From contig NZ_UPPP01000054.1 in assembly GCF_900476375.1 (NCBI RefSeq), positions 1 through 64,000 on the forward strand: 64,000 nt of DNA, in the 5' to 3' direction. Under the pieces are notes generated by a model that saw only the letters and a program-made list of their open reading frames with translations, searched no databases and had not been told where the DNA came from. The stretch is from Allolucifera butyrica. GTDB taxonomy: Bacteria > Bacillota > Negativicutes > Sporomusales > UPPP01. Of the stretch, positions 36,501-45,514 are shown piece by piece (positions within the stretch are counted from its first letter, which is position 1; each line of letters begins with the position of its first letter). A program made the translations under genes and the position numbers.

Positions 36501-39500
36501 TCGGGCCGCAGCGGCGGCGTATACAGCGCCCGGCCGGCAAAGGACTGAAATGCCGCGGCCTGGGCGGCGGTCAGGTGTAAATGCCGCAATTCGATTTGAC
36601 TGCGATTCCAGGCCAGTTGAAAGGTTCGTTCCACGACCAGGCTTCCCGAGAAACGGCGGACAATATCCATCGCTTCTTCTTTAGTGCCGGCTACTGCCGT
36701 GACGGCGAACAATTGCGTTTGCTCACCGGCCTCGATGCTGATCCGTTTTCGCATAATAAAAGCGGGGTCGGCTACGGAGCCCACCGTTCCCCGCAGACGG
36801 GAACGGATTCCCTGCGGCAGGGCGAGGGTATGGCCCCGGCCAATAAAGGCGGCCCGGTCGGTTTCGTATTCTACCGGTCCAAGGGTTTGATCCGCGGCCA
36901 GCAGGGAATGGGCCGCCCATAACGGTTTTTCGTCTTCCCGGCGGGGCCGGCGCCGGGCCAGCAGGCAATGGGCCTCTTCCTCGTAGGCCGTTTTGATGAA
37001 CAATTTGCTGAAAGCCGGATGGGCATCGTCAGCCATGGGAGGCGCCAGAGCCAGTTCGAGGAATGTTGTGACTTCAAGGATACGGGTTTCATGGCCCGCA
37101 TTCGTGAGCGTCAGCCGCCTGACCTCCGCGTTCCATTCCGGGGATATACAAATTTCAAGGCTTGTCTGGATATCACCGTCCACCCGCATAAAGGTGGCCC
37201 GGTCAAGGGAAAATTGCACCCGCTGTTCATCGGACGGGACACGGCACGGCTGAAACGACGGCGACCATACCTTATCCAGGGTAACGTCCCGGATATACAG
37301 GTAACTTCCCCAATTATCCAGGACCGGGTCCTCACGCCAGCGGGAAATGGCCAGACCTTCATAGCGGCTGAGCCCGCTGCCGCTGTTGGTGACGATGGTC
37401 ATAAAAACCCCGTTGGACAGGACACATACTTCGGGGGCCGGCGTGTCTGCATTGCGGTATTCGCGCAGGGACACGGGGGTCGCCGGTCGCTTATACGGTG
37501 CGTAGACAAAGGCAAAGGCCGGGTGTTTAATGATTCTTGGCCGCGCGGGAATCCGTTCCTGCAGCAGCAGTTCCGCAGCCTGCACATGCTTGTCATGGTG
37601 AAAGCGTGCCGTTATTTTTTTCGGCGCCAGCAGGTTGGCGAGGGCGAGTAGGCTCATTCCCTGATGATGGGCCATAAAGCTGCGTATGGTTGCACTGGTC
37701 TGGTTCTTTGGCAGGCGTTCCGACGTGAAATCAACAGCCTCAAAATAGCCGTATTTTTCCCGGGCGCCCAGTTCCTCCAACCGGTGTAAAGCAGTCAAAC
37801 CCTGACGCTTGACAAAGGGGAGGGCCAGGATGGTTGCGTATGGCGCCACCACTAAATCCTGTTCAAGGCCGCGCTTGAATCCAAGGCCGGGAACCCCAAA
37901 AGCTCTGTATTGATAGTTCATCTGATAATCGAAGGCATAGTAGCCGGATTCAGAGATGCCGAAGGGAATTCCCCGCTGGCGGGCGTATTCCATTTGCCGC
38001 CGGACTACCGCCTGGTAAGTGCTGTCCCAGATGGTATGACGGTAGGTACGCGTAAACAACCAGGGCATTAAATATTCAAACATGGTTCCGGACCAGGAGA
38101 GTAACGCAACCTTTTTTCCTACCCGGGTCATTGTTCGGCCGAGCGCATGCCAATGCGACACCGGCACCTGGCCGAGAGCGATGGCAATAAAACTGGAAAG
38201 CCGCGCCTCGGAGGCCATCAAGTCATACAGGATCGGGTCCGGCTCATCCACCCCGGCTTTATAACCCAGGTGAAACAGTTTCGCCCTCGGGTCGTAAAGT
38301 GGGCGGAAGTCTGTTTTTTGGATTAGTTCCTCCAGTCGGTCAAGTAGTTTCTGGCCACGCGAAAGCCAGTCCCCCTCTCCGTTCTTGGGTGGTATCCGGT
38401 ATTTTCCGGCGGCTTCGTCGTTCATTGCCGGCGATAATTCTTCCGCAAAAGCAACCTGCAAAACCTCCTTGTTGTCAACTGGTTCGGAACCGGGCTGCCC
38501 GTCCCCGGTGAAGCCTGCCTGGAGCCATTCCGCCAGACCTTCTTTGACGGTGACCAAACAGACGACAAAGTTGCCGGAGTCTACCGTTGACACATACAAC
38601 GGCGGCAGTGGTTCCAGCGTGACCGTATTGTACCAGTTGTAAAGATGGCCTTGCCATTTCGTCATCTGTTCCACGGTGCCAATGGTACGCTCCAGACGCG
38701 CAATCAAACCGGGCGTATCAATAAAGCCGAAGTCGCGGGCCGCCAGCACACAGGTGAGATACAGGCCGATGTTCGTAGGGGACGTACGGTGGGCAATTCC
38801 GTTGGGAGGTTCCCATTGAACATTGTCGGGTGGCAGCCAATGCTCTGTCTCGGTAACGTAGTCTTCGAAAAATGTCCAAATCTGTTCTGCCAGTTGTCGC
38901 AATTCTTCTGTTTCAGCCGGTGCAAGTGATTTTTCCGGCCGCTGCACGGGTTGGTTCAGCCAGTGGATTGCAAGGGGAGCCGCCGTCCAGAACGCACAAA
39001 GCGCGAAACCTGTCCACCGCAATACGGGAGCGGTACTGGCCGCCGCCAGGGCAAAAAGGAGTACCAGCGCATATCCCCAGTACATTCTCAACAATACGGG
39101 ATAGCGTCCGCCGTGGTTACGGCGTTCTACTTCGGCAGCGCTGATCCATTCGAGAAAGTGACGCTTAGACACGGATAAACGATACAGGGTTCTACCAATT
39201 GCATCCAGCAACAGAATGCTTTGAAACGGCAGGATCATTAGGTTGAGCAAAGTTTGCCCAAGCGTACCCAGTAAATTTCGTGGACGCCGGATAACCCAGC
39301 GGATTGCCACTACCTGACGGAACAAAGGTAAGAACAAGGTGGCAAGCACCATTGTAACCCAGCGGCCGGCAGCGCCGGGTAAAGCGGTCAGTCCCAGCAG
39401 CAGTACGGCAAATAGGGCCGGTGGGAGTAAACTGCGCCGCAAGTTATCGATCATCTGCCAACGGGTGAGAGGGGATAAATCAACCGGCAAGGGTGTTCCC

Positions 39501-41851
39501 CGCCGGTTGCGGACACGGTGAAACAGCCAGGGAAGCAATTGCCAGTCACCCCGCACCCAGCGGTGCATTCGCAACTGGTAAGCGCTGAAGGTGGAAGGCT
39601 GCTCATCAATGAGTTCGATATCCGACAGCAGGCCGGCGCGTAAAAATCCGCCTTCCAACAAATCATGACTAAGCACCCGGTTCTCCGGTATGCGCTCACA
39701 TAGAACCTGCGCAAAGGCGGCAACATCAAATATCCCTTTTCCGGAAAAAATACCTTGGTCTAATCCATCCTGATAGGGGTCAGAGGCAGCAAATACATAC
39801 GGGTCGATTCCCGGGTCCACCGACCACAGGTAAGCAAACCGGGAACGTAAAGCAGCGTCGTGGCTAATGCCGATACGCGGCTGCAATACGCCGTAGCCTT
39901 CACTGACCCGTGTACGGGCAGGGTTCAGCCGGGGGCGGTTATAGGGAAGATGCATAGTACCGATCATTTGCCGGGCGCTGCCGATCGGCAGCTGGGTATC
40001 CGCATCCAGGGTAATGATATAACGGATCTGGGGTAAGACGGCCGGATCGCCGACTACAAAGTCGTATGTCGTATCAGTCCGTCCCGAAAGCAATTCGGCG
40101 AATTCCACCAGTTTGCCCCGTTTGCGCTCCCAGCCCATCCATGCCTTTTCGGAAGGGTTCCAGAGCCGGCGACGCTGGAAGAGATGAAAAGTGCTTCCGC
40201 CCGGACGGGAATAGGTGCGGTTTAATGCCTCGATGCTTGCACGGGCAGCGTCAAGAACGTCCTTGTCACGGGAGAGAATTTCCGTATCGGCGTCAACAAA
40301 ATCGCCCAGGAGCGCAAAATGGATATTGGCATCCCGGTTAGCTAAATAATGGAGTTCCAGACGGTCCGCTAATTCCTGCACTTCTCTGGCAGTTGACCAA
40401 ATGACAGGAATGACAACCATTGTGGCTGCTTCCGGTGGGATTCCGCGCGAGAAATCGTAGCGCAGCAGGGGGCGCGGCTGCCGGGTGCATTCGATAAGCC
40501 AGTGGGCCGCGGTAACGGCCCATTCGCTTGCCGGCAAGGATATCGCCAGTATAATGATTAGCCATTGCGCAGGGGAGAAACTTGCACCGCCGGCAATCCA
40601 GCCGGCGAATCCGAGCAGAGCGGCAGCAAACAATCCGGACAGGAGAGAAAAATAGGTGCCCGCAGGGTGGCGTAAAAGTTCTAATTCCGGCAGATGCCGG
40701 GGAGTACTGCATAATTTTAAAGTATGCCACAGTGTTTTAACGCCATCTGCTTCGAGCAGGTAGTAAGCGGCAAAGGAGCGGCGCGGCGGGTTGGCCGGCA
40801 CCGGCGGAACACCGGTGTCTTTATTTTCCCGTTCCGTAGAGGACTGCTCGTATTCTTTTGCCGCGAGCCCCACGGCCTGCTGCGCCACCAGATTCTCCGG
40901 CACCCGCAGGCGACGGGCCAATTTTTCAACCTGTTTGCGCAATACATCGCGGCTGGGAAAATCAAGCCGTGCATAGATACCGGCGCTTTCCTCGCGTAAC
41001 GTATGTTCCACCATGCAAATTTGCTCGAACGGCTCATACCAGTCCAAACGCGAAATTTGGCGCAGGCTGCCAATGAGGTTGCCGGTAGAGACTTGATAAG
41101 CGGCCTGAAGCTGATACTCGTAAGAGACGATCCGGTCAAGGCTCTCAGGGCCATTTTCCAGTTTGCACATTAACCATTCCCGTACGGTTGCCGAATCATC
41201 CGCCCATTCCCGCAGATGCCGGGCCAGGTGGACAATCAGCGGCCCGGAGAGGGGGATGTCCTGGCCGGCTTTTTCCAGAGCGGCCTTTAGTACTTCCGGA
41301 TTTAACTTCGGTGCTTCCAGGCGCGCCAGCAGCTGTTCCACAAAGGTACAGATATCCCGCCGCTCGCGGACTGTTTCCATGACTTCGGCCAGACGCCGGA
41401 TCAGGGCGATACGCAGGATAACCGGAACCGCCCACGCTTCGGCAATGGTCAGAACCGCTACTTCCTGGTAAAAATTGATGTAGGCAGTGAGCGAGTCCTC
41501 AGTCAGGTTTCCATCTACCTGTTCGAGATAATCGGCGCAGACCGATAGGATTCTTAGTTGGCCTGTCTTGCGTAAGCCGGGCAAATCATGCAGGAAGGCG
41601 CCGGCAAGCTGCTGGCGGATGACTAATACTTGTTCTTCGATGAACTCCGCATGATCTAAAAGCCATTCTTCCGCCGGCTGGGAACAGCTTACATTGCCTC
41701 CCTGCAGGGAGCGAATAAAGGACCGTAATTTTTTGATATCGGCATAAAATTCCCGCCATAAGCGCTTTGAGGGCCAGCGCCTTATATAAGGGTCGTGGGT
41801 CAGTGCCAGTTCATGTGCTTTTTGTCGGAGTTGTTCAGTATTTGGAATCAT
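33542..41851 (-). CDS. Cyclic beta-1,2-glucan synthase (GT84-GH94, NdvB/Cgs type)
   Basis: A 2769-residue membrane enzyme, near the family's usual 2800. Order: N-terminal cytoplasmic region (1-390), membrane helices near 395-450, GT84 transferase domain with LDADTQLP (D616, D618), further membrane helices near 805-850 and 920-975, a glycoamylase-like domain containing AHHQGMSLLALANLL (about 1395-1405), then a GH94 phosphorylase-like region with IGDWNDGLN (2443-2449) and YTGAAGWMYQAGVEWILGL near the C-terminus. The enzyme polymerises UDP-glucose into beta-1,2-glucan, cyclises it and trims chain length. Products are periplasmic osmo- or host-interaction glucans in diderms. Start ATG follows AGGAGGACT. 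Confidence 0.95.
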   Translation of the reverse strand: MIPNTEQLRQKAHELALTHDPYIRRWPSKRLWREFYADIKKLRSFIRSLQGGNVSCSQPAEEWLLDHAEFIEEQVLVIRQQLAGAFLHDLPGLRKTGQLRILSVCADYLEQVDGNLTEDSLTAYINFYQEVAVLTIAEAWAVPVILRIALIRRLAEVMETVRERRDICTFVEQLLARLEAPKLNPEVLKAALEKAGQDIPLSGPLIVHLARHLREWADDSATVREWLMCKLENGPESLDRIVSYEYQLQAAYQVSTGNLIGSLRQISRLDWYEPFEQICMVEHTLREESAGIYARLDFPSRDVLRKQVEKLARRLRVPENLVAQQAVGLAAKEYEQSSTERENKDTGVPPVPANPPRRSFAAYYLLEADGVKTLWHTLKLCSTPRHLPELELLRHPAGTYFSLLSGLFAAALLGFAGWIAGGASFSPAQWLIIILAISLPASEWAVTAAHWLIECTRQPRPLLRYDFSRGIPPEAATMVVIPVIWSTAREVQELADRLELHYLANRDANIHFALLGDFVDADTEILSRDKDVLDAARASIEALNRTYSRPGGSTFHLFQRRRLWNPSEKAWMGWERKRGKLVEFAELLSGRTDTTYDFVVGDPAVLPQIRYIITLDADTQLPIGSARQMIGTMHLPYNRPRLNPARTRVSEGYGVLQPRIGISHDAALRSRFAYLWSVDPGIDPYVFAASDPYQDGLDQGIFSGKGIFDVAAFAQVLCERIPENRVLSHDLLEGGFLRAGLLSDIELIDEQPSTFSAYQLRMHRWVRGDWQLLPWLFHRVRNRRGTPLPVDLSPLTRWQMIDNLRRSLLPPALFAVLLLGLTALPGAAGRWVTMVLATLFLPLFRQVVAIRWVIRRPRNLLGTLGQTLLNLMILPFQSILLLDAIGRTLYRLSVSKRHFLEWISAAEVERRNHGGRYPVLLRMYWGYALVLLFALAAASTAPVLRWTGFALCAFWTAAPLAIHWLNQPVQRPEKSLAPAETEELRQLAEQIWTFFEDYVTETEHWLPPDNVQWEPPNGIAHRTSPTNIGLYLTCVLAARDFGFIDTPGLIARLERTIGTVEQMTKWQGHLYNWYNTVTLEPLPPLYVSTVDSGNFVVCLVTVKEGLAEWLQAGFTGDGQPGSEPVDNKEVLQVAFAEELSPAMNDEAAGKYRIPPKNGEGDWLSRGQKLLDRLEELIQKTDFRPLYDPRAKLFHLGYKAGVDEPDPILYDLMASEARLSSFIAIALGQVPVSHWHALGRTMTRVGKKVALLSWSGTMFEYLMPWLFTRTYRHTIWDSTYQAVVRRQMEYARQRGIPFGISESGYYAFDYQMNYQYRAFGVPGLGFKRGLEQDLVVAPYATILALPFVKRQGLTALHRLEELGAREKYGYFEAVDFTSERLPKNQTSATIRSFMAHHQGMSLLALANLLAPKKITARFHHDKHVQAAELLLQERIPARPRIIKHPAFAFVYAPYKRPATPVSLREYRNADTPAPEVCVLSNGVFMTIVTNSGSGLSRYEGLAISRWREDPVLDNWGSYLYIRDVTLDKVWSPSFQPCRVPSDEQRVQFSLDRATFMRVDGDIQTSLEICISPEWNAEVRRLTLTNAGHETRILEVTTFLELALAPPMADDAHPAFSKLFIKTAYEEEAHCLLARRRPRREDEKPLWAAHSLLAADQTLGPVEYETDRAAFIGRGHTLALPQGIRSRLRGTVGSVADPAFIMRKRISIEAGEQTQLFAVTAVAGTKEEAMDIVRRFSGSLVVERTFQLAWNRSQIELRHLHLTAAQAAAFQSFAGRALYTPPLRPERRQSITVNQKGQSGLWAYGISGDIPVILVRIGDRTNLPFVVNLLTGHEYLRRLGLLFDLVILNESAGGYQEDLREALRRAVEQVVPWHSTGPGGVFIVNASQLPDEDKTLLLAAARVILRSDGPSFKAQSRPPRRTAILPDPLQTTAPLNRFPCPTPDDGPNLQFFNGWGGFSPDGREYQILLKDGNHLPAPWINVIANPVFGCLVSELGTGYTWWRNSRECKLTPWSNDPVLDPPGEICYVRDEASGELWSAAPGRGDATRENGSAVPGYAVTHGRGFTSFAHKRQGIRQDMTIFVPLKDPVKIVQLRLKNESAEQRHLSVTYYAEWVLGVQRQANASFVVTEWNESSRVLLARNAYQEIFRDAWGVLGIYSPDEAGEQPGDGLTWTADRSEFLGRNGNWQTPAALTRERLSGQTGPLFDACGAVQAKLKLEPGAEWTLYILLGAEHSRDAALKLAKKYSQPRACDQALERVRQFWEDTLGQISVSTPAPEVDLMVNGWLLYQALACRMWARSAFYQAGGAYGFRDQLQDSVALLHSRPDLTRAQILLHAAHQYKEGDVQHWWHEETQRGIRTRFADDLLWLPYAVGRYIEHTGDSSILNEVAPFLHSEPLAENEYERYEPIQVSPQNGTILEHCLRAIDRSVRRFGEHGLPLIGIGDWNDGLNLAGAAGRGESVWLGWFLCDVLNRFAELCRQHGASKQAELYRDLGKQLAASLDEHAWDGQWYRRAFTDAGQWLGSIYNEECRIDAIAQSWSVISGAAPQEKALPAMQAFDRELVDRDLAVARLLTPPFDHTEPSPGYIQGYPPGIRENGAQYTHGVIWSIIAWCRLGNGDKAFELFQLLNPLNHTRTAKEVRQYAGEPYVMAADVYTAEPHQGRAGWTWYTGAAGWMYQAGVEWILGLRRRGNWLHLHPCIPREWPEFSVSYRFGSATYLITVKNPSHQPEGATALQVDGRDVPLTEEDRKKGPRVPLLDDGKTHPVILIL

Positions 41852-42012
41852 AGTCCTCCTGAAGAATATTCAGAGATTGAAAAGTAATAAGAAAATTTTT
41901 GTACTGCGAAAAAGGCGACAGTAAAAATATTCCCCTTTAGGACCTGAATTATTAGTTGTGATTTCTCGGACAAGGAACTTTATTGCCGACCGGTGGAGAC
42001 GAACCCTCCTGT

Positions 42013-43029
42013 TTAATCTAAATATACTACTTTGCCGGTATGGAAGGACTCCGTCGCGGCATAGGCCATTGCCGTGGATTGAACACCGTCAATTACACCG
42101 ACGCCCGGCTTTTTATCCGTCAAAATGCAATTTACAAAGTGCTCCATTTCGTTCAGGTAGGCAGTTTCAAACCGTTCTAAAAATCCGCCCACACATTCAT
42201 TGGTTACGCCATTTTCATTGGCAAGGGTAACCAGATTCTTATAAGGAACGGTGCCAATCCGCAGGGAGCCTCTGGTGCCAATCACCTCCGTTTCGACATG
42301 ATAGCCGTGGGCGCACATCCGCCCCGCATAAAATAAACCCATGGCCCCGTTTTGAAATTGAAGCATGGCGGCGCCATTATCCACATCGCCGTATTTGGCA
42401 AATTCTTTATACTCAAAGCAGGCGCCGACCGCATAGACGCTTTTGGCCTCGGCAGCCAGCAGCCACCTGGACAGGTCGAAATCGTGGATGGCCATGTCCA
42501 GGAAAAGGCCGCCGCTCTTTGCCGCAAAGGCAATGGCTCCGTCAATTGCACTGACCGGATCGATGCCATAACAGCGGATAAGCACCGGTTTGCCGATATA
42601 ACCCGCTTCGATTTTTCTTTTAGCATAGACATAGGAGGGATCAAAGCGCCGCATAAATCCAAGCTGAAAGATTTGGCCGGGATATTTTTCCACGATCTGC
42701 CTGGCCGATAGCACTTCTTCCATCCCGATTCCCAGCGGTTTTTCACTGAATACATGAAAACCGGCTTCTAACGCCTGGGCAATCTGCCGGCAGTGCTCGG
42801 TTGAAGAAGAACAAATACTGATAGCGTCTAAATCCTGGTTTTTGAGCATTTCGGCAAAGTCATTATAGCCGTAGGGAATGCCCCATTCTTGTTGGACTGC
42901 ATCCACTTCCGCCGGGATAATGCTGCAGACGGCAGTTAGTTCCGCGCTGGGAAGCCGGAACGCAATATTTTCGGCGTGACGCCGGCCTAACCGGCCTAAT
43001 CCCACCGTACCGATTCGAATCTTTTTCAT
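42013..43029 (-). CDS. Gfo/Idh/MocA dehydrogenase (inositol 2-dehydrogenase-like)
   Basis: A 338-residue NAD-dependent oxidoreductase: MKKIRIGTVGLGRLGRRHAENIAF Rossmann motif, ICSSSTEHCRQIAQALEAGFHVFSEKPLG with the EKP Lys, and SGGLFLDMAIHDFDLSRWLL with the catalytic Asp/His pair. It is a paralogue of the frameshifted gene at 24454-25463. It likely oxidises inositol, scyllo-inositol or a related sugar. Starts after AGAGAGGAG and lies 51 bases downstream of the binding-protein gene, in the same minus-strand operon. Confidence 0.9.
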   Translation of the reverse strand: MKKIRIGTVGLGRLGRRHAENIAFRLPSAELTAVCSIIPAEVDAVQQEWGIPYGYNDFAEMLKNQDLDAISICSSSTEHCRQIAQALEAGFHVFSEKPLGIGMEEVLSARQIVEKYPGQIFQLGFMRRFDPSYVYAKRKIEAGYIGKPVLIRCYGIDPVSAIDGAIAFAAKSGGLFLDMAIHDFDLSRWLLAAEAKSVYAVGACFEYKEFAKYGDVDNGAAMLQFQNGAMGLFYAGRMCAHGYHVETEVIGTRGSLRIGTVPYKNLVTLANENGVTNECVGGFLERFETAYLNEMEHFVNCILTDKKPGVGVIDGVQSTAMAYAATESFHTGKVVYLD

Positions 43030-43080
43030 AAATAAGCTCCTCTCTATTTTTCTGTGCCATTATCGGCAAGAACCTACTGG

Positions 43081-44067
43081 CTACAAAATACTTCTGCCAA
43101 GAGCTTTACTTAATTCGTCGATCTTTTGGTCAACATTATCTTTATTAATTACTTTAGTGCCGGTATTAATCCGTTTTTCAACCGGTTCTCCTTTCGCCGC
43201 CTTCATGGCAGATTCAACGCTTAAATACCCCATTTTAATGGCGTCCTGGGCAACCGACGCATCCAACTGGCCTGCTTTGATTGCCCGCAAGGCGTCGGGA
43301 CTGGCGTCAAAACCAACTACGGGAACATGGATATTAGCTGCTTCCAGCGCTTTGATAGCACCTAACGCCATTTCATCGTTTGCCGCAAAAACGGCTTCAA
43401 ACTCTTTCTTGCTTTGTATAATATTTTCCATAACCGTTAAGGCCATGGCGCGGTCACTATTAGCGGGCTGAACTGTTGTAATTTCTAATTCATTTTCCTT
43501 TAAGGCTTCTTTGCAGCCGTTAACCCGGGTATCCATATTCGGGTCGCCCACGTTGCCTCCCAGAATGACAACTCTAGAGCCCTTAGGCAGTTTTTTTGCC
43601 AAATAGTTGCCGGCATCTTTGCCCCCTAAAAAGCTCTCAGTACCTACATAAGAAACTTTAGAATCCCAGGGAATATCCGTATCCACAAGTACTACCGGTA
43701 TTTTGGCGGATTTTGCCTTGTTGAGAACCGGAATGGCACTGGACGGCTGGGAGGTAGCAATGACTAAAGCATTTACCCTTTTGGCAATTTGGTCTTCGAT
43801 CATCGCGATCTGACCGGTTACATCCGTTTCGGAATTCGGGCCAATTACAGTGACATCAAGGCCAAGTTTTTCGCCCGCCTGCTTTGCTCCGTATTCTACC
43901 AGTTTCCAGTAATCGCTGTTTAGAGCCTTTACGACAACCCCTATTCTCGTTTTTTCCGGAACTTTTTTGGAGTGAGTTGGTTGATTTTCCTGAGAACCGC
44001 CGCAACCTGTCAGAAGTAAGGAAATGGTAACCAGTAAACATACCAGTACAGTGAACCCTTTTTTCAT
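43081..44067 (-). CDS. RbsB-like sugar ABC transporter binding lipoprotein
   Basis: A 328-residue lipoprotein: signal peptide MKKGFTVLVCLLVTISLLLTG with lipobox LLTGC, then a type I periplasmic binding protein (TRIGVVVKALNSDYWKLVEYGAKQAGEKLG, IVDTDIPWDS-like segment PVVLVDTDIPWDSKVSYVG, AVFAANDEMALGAIKALEAA, VVGFDASPDALRAIKAG). It binds a sugar or cyclitol outside the cell. No cognate ATPase or permease gene is in the window, so it must share a transporter encoded elsewhere or act with an uncoupled one. Confidence 0.9.
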   Translation of the reverse strand: MKKGFTVLVCLLVTISLLLTGCGGSQENQPTHSKKVPEKTRIGVVVKALNSDYWKLVEYGAKQAGEKLGLDVTVIGPNSETDVTGQIAMIEDQIAKRVNALVIATSQPSSAIPVLNKAKSAKIPVVLVDTDIPWDSKVSYVGTESFLGGKDAGNYLAKKLPKGSRVVILGGNVGDPNMDTRVNGCKEALKENELEITTVQPANSDRAMALTVMENIIQSKKEFEAVFAANDEMALGAIKALEAANIHVPVVGFDASPDALRAIKAGQLDASVAQDAIKMGYLSVESAMKAAKGEPVEKRINTGTKVINKDNVDQKIDELSKALGRSIL

Positions 44068-44164
44068 CCAAATTTCTCTCCTTTTTTAATTAATAGGAAA
44101 TTAACGGTGCTCGGCGTATAAAGTTTTTTTGCTTTCACCCCTAACTCTGTCGGATTTATATCCT

Positions 44165-44214
44165 ACTTTTCGCAGTCCTCTGTTATTCTAGTTCAGGATG
44201 CGAAATGCGGGAAA
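44165..44214. repeat. Dispersed repeat, family A copy 2
   Basis: ACTTTTCGCAGTCCTCTGTT then ATTC, ending GGATGCGAAATGCGGGA. TTTCGC and GCGAAA arms can pair. See copy A1 at 19511-19560. Confidence 0.6.
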
Positions 44215-44269
44215 CATAGCAAATCTATAAATATTGTTAAGTTTAGGCTTGACAGATTTTATAGATTTG

Positions 44270-44322
44270 TGCAAGCGTATGCATTTACGGTTATTAGTAT
44301 AGAAATGTTGTAATCTTGTAAA
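44270..44322 (-). promoter_or_regulatory. Promoter and proximal LacI operator of module 2
   Basis: On the minus strand TTTACA (44317-44322) and TATACT (44296-44301), spacer 15, precede the operator TGCAAGCGTATGCA at 44270-44283 (plus-strand orientation), placed just after the -10 box. Confidence 0.65.
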
Positions 44323-44388
44323 TATATGGCGATTTTCTGACCTGTATGGAGGTAATCATTTATATTCATCAGAAAAAAACGATATTTA

Positions 44389-44402
44389 TGCAAGCGTATG
44401 CA
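44389..44402. promoter_or_regulatory. Distal LacI operator
   Basis: A second exact copy of TGCAAGCGTATGCA, 119 bp from the proximal one. Two identical sites at this distance would allow a repression loop. Confidence 0.7.
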
Positions 44403-44415
44403 TAAGCGGACATTT

Positions 44416-44467
44416 AAAAACCAAGGATTGACTTTTCTTCCACTTAAAGACCCCTTGGTTTTTTTTT
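44416..44467. terminator. Terminator at the 3' end of lacI module 2
   Basis: AAAAACCAAGG (44416-44426) pairs with CCTTGGTTTTT (44453-44463). The hairpin contains the lacI stop codon and has T-runs on both strands. Confidence 0.65.
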
Positions 44468-45490
44468 GCTACCGCATGATTCTCTAATAATCAGCTTTGG
44501 CTGGACTGCCAGTCTTTGTTTAACAGATGATTGCCCACAGGTCAGAGATTCAATCAGGCGCTTACAGGTTAACAGGGCAACTTCTTCAAAAGGTTGATGA
44601 ATCGAAGTCAGATACGGCTGAAAATAGGTGCACAGTTTAACATTATCATAACCGACAACGGCGATATCTTCGGGCACGTTAATCTGCATTTCCTTTAACG
44701 CCGAGATTGCGCCTAAAGCCATTAAATCATTCTGTCCGAAAATTGCCGTAATCCCTTTTAAAGCATCCCGGTTATCTTTGATTAATTGATAACCGGAATG
44801 AAAGGTAGCGTCCCCAAAAAGAACGGGATTCGAACTAAAAGATAGAGTATTATCCTGAAAAGCCGCCTTATACCCTTCCGTCCGGCGCTCAAATTCGCCG
44901 CCGGAAACGTTGGCGGAAATGCACAGTATTCGTTTGTGTCCGAGGTCAATCAAATGCTGGGTCGCCAAATAGCCGCCCTTAAACTGATCGACGTGCACGT
45001 AGTCTACATCTTTTGTGCGGCATAGGGTCGGCAGATATTTGCAGAAGATGTAAGGGATGTTGGCTTCCTCAAGGATAGCCATGCTTTCCGTGTCTAATTC
45101 CTGTTGTAAAATAATGAGACCGTCAATTTTTCTGGCGGTTATTAACTTGCGAATATTGTTTTGTCCGGTAAACCGGTTTTTCAATAAAGAGATGATAACA
45201 TCATATTCCAAGTGCTCTAAATTTTCAATCAGCGCATCCTGCCAGGCTAAATAATGCACATCATGGTCATGGTCAAACATTCGCTTAAGGCAGATGATCC
45301 CAACAGTACGAGTCTTACTGGTACTTAAACTCCGGGCACTGGCATTAAATTGAAAGCCCTGTTCCTGCGCAATTTTCAGTACGCGCTGTTTTGTTTTTTC
45401 CGAAATCACCGGACTGTTATTTAGACAGCGCGACACGGTGGACTGGCTTACGTTAGCGAGTTTGGCAATGTCTTTGGTTGTGATTGGCAT
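44444..45490 (-). CDS. LacI-family transcriptional regulator, module 2
   Basis: A 348-residue paralogue of the regulator at 22311-23333, with the same recognition region (TTKDIAKLANVSQSTVSRCLNNSPVISEKTKQRVLKIAQEQGF) and a similar effector domain (CKYLPTLCRTKDVDYVHVDQFKGGYLATQHLIDLGHKRILCISA). It should repress the binding protein and dehydrogenase genes and itself through the operators at 44270, 44389 and 45515. Near-identical DNA-binding helices imply that both regulators can read the same sites. Confidence 0.93.
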   Translation of the reverse strand: MPITTKDIAKLANVSQSTVSRCLNNSPVISEKTKQRVLKIAQEQGFQFNASARSLSTSKTRTVGIICLKRMFDHDHDVHYLAWQDALIENLEHLEYDVIISLLKNRFTGQNNIRKLITARKIDGLIILQQELDTESMAILEEANIPYIFCKYLPTLCRTKDVDYVHVDQFKGGYLATQHLIDLGHKRILCISANVSGGEFERRTEGYKAAFQDNTLSFSSNPVLFGDATFHSGYQLIKDNRDALKGITAIFGQNDLMALGAISALKEMQINVPEDIAVVGYDNVKLCTYFQPYLTSIHQPFEEVALLTCKRLIESLTCGQSSVKQRLAVQPKLIIRESCGSKKKPRGL

Positions 45491-45514
45491 ATATTCGTCC
45501 TTTTATAAAATTAA

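Larger units (their letters stand above)
44068..44443. other. 376-bp regulatory intergenic region
   Basis: No gene. From left to right it holds dispersed repeat A2, a LacI operator, a minus-strand promoter, a second operator and the terminator of the lacI gene. Confidence 0.7.

Noticed and set aside
33416..41471. Many plus-strand frames of 60-230 codons
   Set aside because: All lie opposite the GC-rich cyclic glucan synthase gene and have no recognisable domain or ribosome binding site.
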